Assembly: GCA_030621685.1 (NCBI GenBank)
Contig: JAUXHF010000157.1
Location: 1-5,124, forward strand
Direction: 5' to 3'
DNA from: Spirochaetota bacterium
Lineage (GTDB): Bacteria > Spirochaetota > UBA12135 > COTS27
DNA length: 5,124 bases
Below the pieces are notes generated by a model. The model saw only the letters and a list, made by a program, of their open reading frames with translations, was not told the origin of the DNA and made no database searches. Position numbers and translations under genes: made by a program. Shown here piece by piece: positions 1 to 4,816 of the stretch (the stretch's first letter is position 1; every line of letters starts with the position of its first letter).

Positions 1-117
1 GCTGTCGCCCGCGGCGTAGCAAGCTGGATTATAGACTTAGATAACCTTGATATCAATCCGTTCAAAAACGAAACCTATAAAAGCCCAGCCCCAAGAAGAA
101 CCTTGCCGCAAAGCTAA
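1..117 (+). CDS. C-terminal end of an unidentified protein (partial)
   Basis: The first frame is open from the window edge for 38 codons and stops at TAA (115-117). The visible tail begins AVARGVASWIIDLD and ends PRRTLPQS. The AVARGVASWI stretch looks like the last helix of a globular domain, followed by a polar, proline-containing tail. It resembles the closing helix of some N-acetylmuramoyl-L-alanine amidases (A-x-A-x-GI-x-x-Y/W-type), but this is only a faint likeness and I do not assign a function. The gene converges on jag, with 89 bp between the two stop codons. It is short enough that a chance open frame cannot be excluded. Confidence 0.5.
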   Translation, partial: AVARGVASWIIDLDNLDINPFKNETYKSPAPRRTLPQS

Positions 118-150
118 GAATAGCCCTGCTTCAATCTAAGCGAAACCTAC

Positions 151-178
151 GCTTGAGTAAGCCTAAGCTTGAGTAAGC
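151..178. repeat. Two copies of a 12-bp repeat with internal dyad
   Basis: GCTTGAGTAAGC occurs at 151-162 and again at 167-178, separated by CTAA. Each copy is itself a small hairpin (GCTT, loop GAGT, AAGC). Just upstream, 136-142 (CTAAGCG) can pair with 150-157 (CGCTTGAG) with one bulge, and just downstream 181-191 (GCTGCTTCAGC) is a further dyad. The cluster lies between two convergent stop codons, where a bidirectional terminator would be expected. No T-tract follows the hairpins directly on either strand, so I call it a repeat and not a terminator. Confidence 0.6.
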
Positions 179-206
179 ACGCTGCTTCAGCAAAAAAATA
201 ATTCTT

Positions 207-845
207 CTAGCTGGTTACATGGCTGCCCACATAGCGAATCTTAATATTCTTTACTTTGCCCTCGCCTTTCGATTCGGTAGTAAGTTCTGAATATTTTTGC
301 AATTCTAAATGAATAAGTCTTCGCTCATAAGCATTCAGAGATTTCATCACTAAGGAACGCTTATTCGATAACACAATTTTTGCTTGCGCTATAGCCCATT
401 TAATAAGCTGAGAGTCTCGTTTAGAGTTGTAGTTCCCAATATCAACAATAATTTTATAATTATTCTCGTATTTCTGTAAAATACAATTGACGATATCTTG
501 AATGGCAGCAAGCCCCCGACCACGTTTACCAATAAGATGTGCTGAGTTCTCGCTTTCAACGTTAACATCATAACGTGTGCCATCTTTTTTCTCTACCGTT
601 ACCGTACTGCTCTCATCCAGTTTAGAAATAATTTTCTTTACCCTCGTAAGAACTTTTTTGATCTCATCTTCTTCCTTGTAATACACGCGAATTCGTGCAA
701 GCTCTTTTTTGCCTATACCAAAAAGGCCGCGTTTACCCTCGCTTAAAACTTCGTAGTTAATTTCTTCAAGACTAAGGTTAAGGTCTCGAAGGGCTTTTTT
801 AACAGCCGCATCTTTTGTGTCATCTTCGTAATCTACATATAACAT
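207..845 (-). CDS. jag: Jag / KhpB (EloR) RNA-binding protein, Jag_N-KH-R3H
   Basis: This 212-residue cytoplasmic RNA-binding protein has all three domains of the family in order. The Jag N-terminal domain covers about 1-55, with the typical GLFGIGKKE segment at 40-48. A type-II KH domain covers about 80-140; its nucleic-acid loop is GKRGRGL at 106-112. The C-terminal R3H domain covers about 145-206, with the defining R-x3-H at R175-H179 followed by ELTTESKGEG. In Firmicutes, Jag/KhpB works with KhpA as an RNA chaperone and regulator of cell elongation; the role in diderms is less well known. It is the last gene of the operon, 13 bp downstream of yidC. The ATG start (843-845) has a strong Shine-Dalgarno, AAGGGGTG, at a suitable distance, and the length is normal for the family. 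No convincing terminator follows it. Confidence 0.95.
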   Translation of the reverse strand: MLYVDYEDDTKDAAVKKALRDLNLSLEEINYEVLSEGKRGLFGIGKKELARIRVYYKEEDEIKKVLTRVKKIISKLDESSTVTVEKKDGTRYDVNVESENSAHLIGKRGRGLAAIQDIVNCILQKYENNYKIIVDIGNYNSKRDSQLIKWAIAQAKIVLSNKRSLVMKSLNAYERRLIHLELQKYSELTTESKGEGKVKNIKIRYVGSHVTS

Positions 846-852
846 GATAGAA

Positions 853-860
853 CACCCCTT
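853..860 (-). promoter_or_regulatory. Shine-Dalgarno of jag, overlapping the yidC stop
   Basis: On the minus strand AAGGGGTG lies 7 nt before the jag ATG. It overlaps the yidC TAA stop codon (859-861) by two bases. Ribosomes finishing yidC therefore stop on the jag ribosome-binding site, which suggests translational coupling. Confidence 0.75.
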
Positions 861-2688
861 ATGTTTTTTTTACTTGTAACATTTTCCTAACCATAAGATT
901 CTGAAAAAATGAAAAAATATTTTGAATCGTCCAGAAAAAAACTAAGGCACTAGGCAAGCGCCAACAGATAAAGAAAAACATTATCGGAAAGAAATATTTC
1001 ATAAACTTCATTTGTTTTGCTTGTGCCGAATTCATTCCCCCAGCCGGCGCCGGCGATGTGCCGGGCATCAGCGCCTGCATAAACGCAGTAATAGTCATTA
1101 TTACCGGAAGCAAATTTAGCTGATCGCCCAAAAAAGGAATTGAATAGCTTAGCACATACACTGTATCTGGCAAGGTTAAATCGGTTATCCACATAAATGG
1201 AATTTCACGCAGCTCCACCATGTTCTGGAATAAAGAGTAAAGCGCAATAAAAAAAGGCAGCGGTATAAATAACGGCAGACAACCGCCCAAAGGTGAAACC
1301 CCTTCTTTTTTATATAAACCCATCATCTCAGTATTTAATCGCTGCGGGGAGCTTTTATACTTTTCACGTATTCCCTGCATTTTTGGCGATAGTAACTGCA
1401 TCTTATGCATGGATTTCATGCCTTTCAGCGTCAGCGGAAAAGTCACCAACTTAATAAGAACAGTTAAAATAAGAATTGAAATTCCATAGTTCCGAGTAAT
1501 CCCGTTGATGTACTCAATAAGACTATACATCAAGGATGAAAGAACACGCATAATGCGAAATTGATGCAGGATATTAAAATAATATTGCTTATCTCTATCA
1601 AAATAGCCATTGAGGATATCTCGGTTCTTCGGCAAATAAAAAATGTTGAAAACATCTTTAGCACCTTTCACAAAGTAAGCAGCACTGAAGTAGAAATCTT
1701 CAGTTCCGAATTTATTGATATATGCTTTTTTCAAAAATATGGTTTTTTGAATATCCGCTTTTACTCCGGCTAAAATACGGCCATAAAATCTATTATCAAC
1801 GGCTATCCAATCATTTTTTTCAGTTGTTTCATCGTAGACTTCATCGCTTGAAAAAAATATAGAGCCAAGCACTGTTTCATTATCATCTTCAGTGTTATAA
1901 GAAAGTCGTTTAATGTCAAAGCCACCTTTGTTCTCTTGGCTAATTCCAATATTAGATCCGTTTAGTATATAATAGGGAATAGATAGCGCCTCGCCGGCTT
2001 CATTTACAAAGGATATTTTTAGCTGAAGATCGTATAGCTGACCTAAGATGTATTGTTTAATTAAAAACACTTTTCCTTGCCGACCCTGAAAGACATAGCG
2101 CATGGATACCGAATGGCTGCTTTGTTCCGTAATTTCAAAAAACCGCATGTCCAGCGTTTCATCTAAGCTCGTAATTTCTTTAAAAAATATCTTCCCCGTT
2201 CCATAGCCGGAAAGCGATTCTTGCTCTAGGTTTAAAGATGACTTTATAGGACCATTCTCGTTCGTCCTATTTAAGACAATAGCCTCTTGCACAATGGCAT
2301 CTTTCGATGAAATGGTCAGCGAGAGTACATCATTTTTCAAGACCACTAGCTGTTCTCTAGTATCTTTTGGCACAGAGCTACTCTTCTTCGCTTCTGCCTC
2401 TTTACTCTCGGCAACAGCAACAGGCACAGGCAGCTTTTCAGTTTGAGTTTCTGCAGCAAGACTTTCATCTTGCTGCGCAGGCTTAACGTTAAGCGTTTCT
2501 TCTTGCAATACTAGCTCTTGAGAGCTTGAAGGATCTTCTTGCTCAACAATACGAGTGGGCTCTGGAGAACTAGGATTCGGCGGCGGAGAAACCCATGTGT
2601 ACCAAACGATAAGCACTACCGTGGAAAGTATAATAGCTAAGGGGTAACGGAATTTTTCAAAACGACCCTGTGTTTTATTAGATGACAA
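859..2688 (-). CDS. yidC: Membrane protein insertase YidC, diderm type
   Basis: YidC inserts and folds inner-membrane proteins, alone or with SecYEG. Numbered from the TTG at 2686-2688 (609 aa), the protein has a short basic cytoplasmic start and TM1 at about 16-34 (YPLAIILSTVVLIVWYTW). A proline/glutamate/serine-rich linker follows at about 35-112, then a periplasmic P1 domain at about 113-370. The conserved 60-kDa insertase core covers about 373-602. Hydrophobic segments lie near 401-421 (ILILTVLIKLVTFPLT), 468-488 (GGCLPLFIPLPFFIALY), 525-541 and 567-592 (with LPSALVFFWTIQNIFS). The groove position usually held by arginine appears to be lysine (K413), as in several other diderms. No ATG is available near the start. 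The frame is open upstream to about 2784, and another TTG at 2740-2742 would add 18 residues. I prefer 2688 because AGAAGAG precedes it and it leaves a normal N-terminus; no Shine-Dalgarno precedes 2742. The gene sits between yidD and jag. Confidence 0.95.
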   Translation of the reverse strand: MSSNKTQGRFEKFRYPLAIILSTVVLIVWYTWVSPPPNPSSPEPTRIVEQEDPSSSQELVLQEETLNVKPAQQDESLAAETQTEKLPVPVAVAESKEAEAKKSSSVPKDTREQLVVLKNDVLSLTISSKDAIVQEAIVLNRTNENGPIKSSLNLEQESLSGYGTGKIFFKEITSLDETLDMRFFEITEQSSHSVSMRYVFQGRQGKVFLIKQYILGQLYDLQLKISFVNEAGEALSIPYYILNGSNIGISQENKGGFDIKRLSYNTEDDNETVLGSIFFSSDEVYDETTEKNDWIAVDNRFYGRILAGVKADIQKTIFLKKAYINKFGTEDFYFSAAYFVKGAKDVFNIFYLPKNRDILNGYFDRDKQYYFNILHQFRIMRVLSSLMYSLIEYINGITRNYGISILILTVLIKLVTFPLTLKGMKSMHKMQLLSPKMQGIREKYKSSPQRLNTEMMGLYKKEGVSPLGGCLPLFIPLPFFIALYSLFQNMVELREIPFMWITDLTLPDTVYVLSYSIPFLGDQLNLLPVIMTITAFMQALMPGTSPAPAGGMNSAQAKQMKFMKYFFPIMFFFICWRLPSALVFFWTIQNIFSFFQNLMVRKMLQVKKT

Positions 2689-2766
2689 TTTTATCTCTTC
2701 TGCAAACTCTTTTACACAACATAGACCTAGCCTATGTAACAAAAATTTTATATGTTTGCAGAGAAC

Positions 2767-2783
2767 AAAAAAAACAGGCTGTT
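2767..2783 (-). promoter_or_regulatory. Possible attenuator/terminator-like element between yidD and yidC
   Basis: On the minus strand AACAGCC (2777-2783) is followed after ACAG/CTG-like bases by eight T residues (2767-2774). AACAGCC can pair with the GGCTGTT present in each copy of the 15-bp repeat about 85-105 nt upstream (2867-2873 and 2882-2888). That gives a 7-bp stem ahead of a U-tract, with a long loop that contains a further small dyad (GCAAAGCTTGC). The loop is much longer than in a standard intrinsic terminator, so this is a weak call based on base pairing alone. Confidence 0.25.
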
Positions 2784-2805
2784 ATTAGAAACCTACTAAA
2801 ACAAC

Positions 2806-2824
2806 CAAGAAGCAAGAAGCAAGC
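2806..2824. repeat. 7-bp tandem repeat (CAAGAAG)x2 plus partial
   Basis: CAAGAAG is repeated directly at 2806-2812 and 2813-2819, and CAAGC then begins a partial third copy. It lies in the gap between yidD and yidC and codes for nothing I can recognise. Confidence 0.6.
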
Positions 2825-2863
2825 TTTGCGTTCTATAAAAATAACAAAACTAAGCCTGCAAAC

Positions 2864-2908
2864 TTAAACAGCCCTTCCTTAAACAGCCCTTCCCTAAATA
2901 GCTTTCCC
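2864..2908. repeat. 15-bp tandem repeat, two exact copies and one degenerate
   Basis: TTAAACAGCCCTTCC occurs at 2864-2878 and again, directly adjacent and identical, at 2879-2893. A degenerate third copy, CTAAATAGCTTTCCC (10 of 15 matching), follows at 2894-2908 and runs up to the yidD stop codon. A dyad TTCCCT-TT-AGGGAA (2904-2917) spans the yidD stop. The array looks like a local duplication that starts at the end of yidD. Confidence 0.8.
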
Positions 2909-2909
2909 T

Positions 2910-3158
2910 TTAGGGAACTTCATCTACAGAAGGCGCTACAAATGGGTTGCAACGCATGAGTCGTTTACACGTTAAAAAACTACCTTTCCAAAAGCCCCAT
3001 TTTTTATAGGCTAGCAGAGCATACTCAGAGCAACTTGGCATATGGCGACAGCTCGGTAAGAGCAGAGGTGATACCGCCACTTTATAAAACTGTATGCATA
3101 GCAACGTTATTTGGGTAGGTAAATAATTTAAACTTTTTATGAAGGAATGCTTTTTCAT
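2910..3158 (-). CDS. yidD: Membrane protein insertion efficiency factor YidD
   Basis: YidD is a small inner-membrane-associated protein (82 aa here) that helps YidC-dependent insertion of membrane proteins. The family signature is complete: an amphipathic N-terminal helix (about 15-29), SPLLLPSCRHMPSCSEYA at 30-47, the GFWKGSFLTCKRLMRCNPF segment at 55-73, and a VDEVP ending matching the family D-x-VP. Conserved cysteines are C37, C43 and C70, and C64 is an extra one. The ATG at 3158 gives a 77-nt overlap with the end of rnpA in another frame. A TTG (residue 19) would shorten the overlap but has no better ribosome site and would trim the N-terminal helix. The N-terminus is about seven residues longer than in E. 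coli, so the exact start is uncertain although the gene is not. Confidence 0.93.
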   Translation of the reverse strand: MKKHSFIKSLNYLPTQITLLCIQFYKVAVSPLLLPSCRHMPSCSEYALLAYKKWGFWKGSFLTCKRLMRCNPFVAPSVDEVP

Positions 3159-3423
3159 CTTTGAAATCCATACTGTGCTTTTTTAGCACAATACCTAAAA
3201 TAAAAATATCTTGAGGTAACGAAACTCCATGTAAGGCATTTCGCAACCTCCGCTTAAAAAAATTTCTTTCACAAGCTTTTCCAACTTTTTTGCTCACCGA
3301 AGTTTTTATAATCTTTCGAGAATAGCCCCTTTTATAATAAAAAACAAAATAATTCGCAAAAACCTTGTTCTTATGTAAAAATAGTTGCTTGTACTCGCTT
3401 TTCAATAAACGGCTTTTACTCAT
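3082..3423 (-). CDS. rnpA: Ribonuclease P protein component
   Basis: RnpA is the protein subunit of RNase P, which removes the 5' leader of precursor tRNAs together with the catalytic RNA. The 113-aa length is normal. The N-terminal SRLLKSEYKQLF (4-15) matches the usual R-L-x-x-S-x-x-F start. The family signature is clear at about 43-61: VSKKVGKACERNFFKRRLR, with R53-N54 and K57, R58, R61 in the RNA-binding 'RNR' motif. The predicted protein is strongly basic, as expected. Its ATG overlaps the rpmH stop by 8 nt (ATGAGTAA) with no obvious Shine-Dalgarno, so translation probably depends on coupling to rpmH. Its 3' end overlaps yidD. Confidence 0.96.
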   Translation of the reverse strand: MSKSRLLKSEYKQLFLHKNKVFANYFVFYYKRGYSRKIIKTSVSKKVGKACERNFFKRRLRNALHGVSLPQDIFILGIVLKKHSMDFKDEKAFLHKKFKLFTYPNNVAMHTVL

Positions 3424-3559
3424 CTGCTGATGTAAGTTTCATGCGCCCCTTTCTACGACGGGCACAAAGAATTAAACGCCCACTCTTGGTTTGCATTCGC
3501 TTCCTAAACCCAAAACGTCGGGCTCTTTTTAACTTACTTGGATGGTAACTCGGCTTCAC
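3416..3559 (-). CDS. rpmH: Large ribosomal subunit protein L34 (bL34)
   Basis: This small gene encodes 47 aa and starts at GTG (3557-3559). Translation gives MKPSYHPSKLKRARRFGFRK and continues with RMQTKSGR, CARRRKGR and MKLTSADE. This matches bL34 throughout: the K-x-x-Y-x-PSK-x-x-R start, the GFR-x-RM-x-T-x-x-GR core and the ARRR-x-KGR-x-x-LT end. bL34 binds 23S rRNA in the large subunit. GTG is the only possible start, because a stop codon lies four codons upstream in frame. The purine-rich leader has only a weak Shine-Dalgarno. The few residues after KLTS are a slight extension. It is the first gene of the operon, about 48 nt below the predicted transcription start. Confidence 0.95.
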   Translation of the reverse strand: MKPSYHPSKLKRARRFGFRKRMQTKSGRLILCARRRKGRMKLTSADE

Positions 3560-3613
3560 AGTGTTATCTTATCTTTCTTTTCTTTTATGTATTCTACAAA
3601 AATATCTTAAGAA

Positions 3614-3642
3614 ATTATATAATTTTAGAGGCGATTTGTCAA
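3614..3642 (-). promoter_or_regulatory. Consensus sigma-70 promoter of the rpmH operon
   Basis: On the minus strand TTGACA (3637-3642) and TATAAT (3614-3619) are both perfect hexamers with an ideal 17-bp spacer. Transcription should start near 3607, giving a leader of roughly 48 nt before the rpmH GTG. Such a strong promoter fits constitutive high expression of a ribosomal-protein operon. Confidence 0.9.
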
Positions 3643-3710
3643 GAGATAAAACTTATATTGTTGCTTAAAAGATATAAAATTATCTAACTTCTGTAGTTTT
3701 ATAGAAAAAA

Positions 3711-3738
3711 CTTGTATAAACAGTTTTTATTTTACAAG
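3711..3738. repeat. Inverted repeat CTTGTA-N16-TACAAG in the divergent intergenic region
   Basis: CTTGTA (3711-3716) and TACAAG (3733-3738) form a 6-bp inverted repeat with two more A/T pairs after one mismatch. It lies upstream of the exonuclease gene, about 65 nt from its start codon. It could be an operator or a chance dyad in AT-rich DNA. The rest of 3643-3802 holds only weak promoter-like sequences for the plus strand and no gene I would support. Confidence 0.3.
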
Positions 3739-3802
3739 ATAGCAAGTAAAATATCATGGAAACTAAACATAAAAAAAATAAAAATAACGAGTACGATGAA
3801 AA

Positions 3803-4699
3803 ATGGTCTTGGATAAAGATTTCCGCAAAAACATTGTCTATATTGACATTGAAACAGCCTCAAAGGCTGCCAGCTTTGATGATTTAGAGCAGCATGAACA
3901 GGTGCTTTGGGATAAAAAAAGCAAAAACCTCCTAAAAGATAGCCAGAAAAGTCCGCATGAAAAATATCCCTTACAGGCAGGAATTTTTGCCGAGTTCTCG
4001 AAGGTAATCTGCATCAGTATCGGAATTTTCAAGCCCAAAAAAAAACAGTTTTCAGAAAATTCACAGCAAGCAGGAAATTCATCTCAAGCAGATGTATATC
4101 AAAATTCAAACCATCAACCAGAAGAGCCTTACTCGCTTGAAGAGCATAGCGATTCAGGGCAAAAAAACGAGACTCGGGAGCTTTTTTTTTATTGTAAGTC
4201 TTTTTATGGCCATGACGAGCAAAGCCTTTTACAAAAATTCTGTACTTTCTTAGCAGATTATAAAGTGAATCCTCTGCGTTTCTGCGCTCATAACGGAAAG
4301 GAATTTGATTATCCTTTTCTAGCTAGGCGGATTTTGGCGAATAACTTAGCCTTGCCCAAACCTTTGCTGGAAATACAAGGAAAAAAGCCTTGGGAAAACA
4401 AGCATCTTGATACCATGCAACTCTGGAAATTTGGCGACTACAAGAATTTTACATCCTTAGAACTCTTAGCCCATGTCTTAGGAGTAACCTCGCCTAAACA
4501 AGAAAAAAGCCTTTGGGGTGATCAAGAAGTAGAGCTTGTGGATGGTAGTATGATACACTCTTTATACCATGAAAAAAAAGATTTGAAAAAAATTGTTGAT
4601 TACTGCGAACGCGATGTTTTTTGCACCGCTCAAATATTTTTCAAAATGAATAGCTGGCCGCCTATTAACCCTAAAAACTTCATCTCGCTTACCCTGTGA
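3803..4699 (+). CDS. DnaQ-fold 3'-5' exonuclease, predicted PolB-like family
   Basis: This 298-aa protein has the DEDDy 3'-5' exonuclease pattern: Exo I D15-I-E17, Exo II around H163-N164-G-K-E-F-D169, and Exo III Y267-C-E-R-D271. The surrounding sequence (CAHNGKEFDYPFLARR, KKPWENKHLDTMQLWKFGDYK, TSLELLAHVLG) is that of the predicted 3'-5' exonucleases related to the PolB proofreading domain, common in Bacteroidetes. No polymerase domain is present. It should trim single-stranded DNA or RNA ends; the physiological substrate is unknown. Two segments are unusual. A polar Q/N/S/E-rich insert at about 77-125 sits between the ISIGIF and ELFFYCKSF strands. A smaller insert at about 232-256 follows TSPKQ. 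An A9, an A7 and a T9 tract lie in or beside the first insert. The ATG at 3803 is the first in frame after a stop at 3797; its ribosome site is weak. It is transcribed away from rpmH. Confidence 0.88.
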   Translation: MVLDKDFRKNIVYIDIETASKAASFDDLEQHEQVLWDKKSKNLLKDSQKSPHEKYPLQAGIFAEFSKVICISIGIFKPKKKQFSENSQQAGNSSQADVYQNSNHQPEEPYSLEEHSDSGQKNETRELFFYCKSFYGHDEQSLLQKFCTFLADYKVNPLRFCAHNGKEFDYPFLARRILANNLALPKPLLEIQGKKPWENKHLDTMQLWKFGDYKNFTSLELLAHVLGVTSPKQEKSLWGDQEVELVDGSMIHSLYHEKKDLKKIVDYCERDVFCTAQIFFKMNSWPPINPKNFISLTL

Positions 4700-4806
4700 G
4701 GAAAGAAAGCTGCATGAAATAAAAGTTCTTATATTTACCCAGCATGTTTTTCAAATACTCTCCTTCCTATAAACTGTGCATCTTAGAATAAGAATAAAAA
4801 CTATAC

Positions 4807-4811
4807 AAGGA
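4807..4811 (+). promoter_or_regulatory. Shine-Dalgarno of the solute-binding protein gene
   Basis: AAGGA lies 5 nt before the ATG at 4817. It is the best ribosome site in the area and supports that start over the internal ATG at 4931, which has none. Confidence 0.75.
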
Positions 4812-4816
4812 AAACC

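Noticed and set aside
389..583. Open frame on the minus strand inside jag
   Set aside because: Out-of-frame shadow of jag, whose own frame shows three conserved domains.
950..1192. Second minus-strand open frame inside yidC
   Set aside because: Shadow of the conserved insertase core in another frame.
1185..1193. Perfect DnaA-box sequence TTATCCACA
   Set aside because: It is a single copy inside conserved yidC coding sequence (the MWIT segment). No cluster of boxes or dnaA gene is visible, and the rpmH upstream region has none, so an origin is not supported.
1561..1773. Plus-strand open frame inside yidC
   Set aside because: Antisense shadow of the YidC periplasmic domain; no ribosome site or recognisable protein.
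2682..2867. Plus-strand ORF of 61 codons across the yidD-yidC gap
   Set aside because: It is antisense to the yidC start, shows no family resemblance, and its lysine/leucine-rich content follows the AT-rich, repeated DNA.
3756..3887. Small plus-strand ORF of 43 codons (starts METKHKKNKN) overlapping the exonuclease start
   Set aside because: It has no good ribosome site, shows no recognisable product, and most of it is the exonuclease gene read in another frame.
3838..4038. Minus-strand frame opposite the exonuclease gene
   Set aside because: Antisense shadow; the plus strand carries the conserved catalytic motifs.
4700..4816. Possible terminator or promoter between the exonuclease and the binding-protein gene
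   Set aside because: There is no stable stem with a T-tract, and the TATAAA at about 4771 lacks a good -35 partner.
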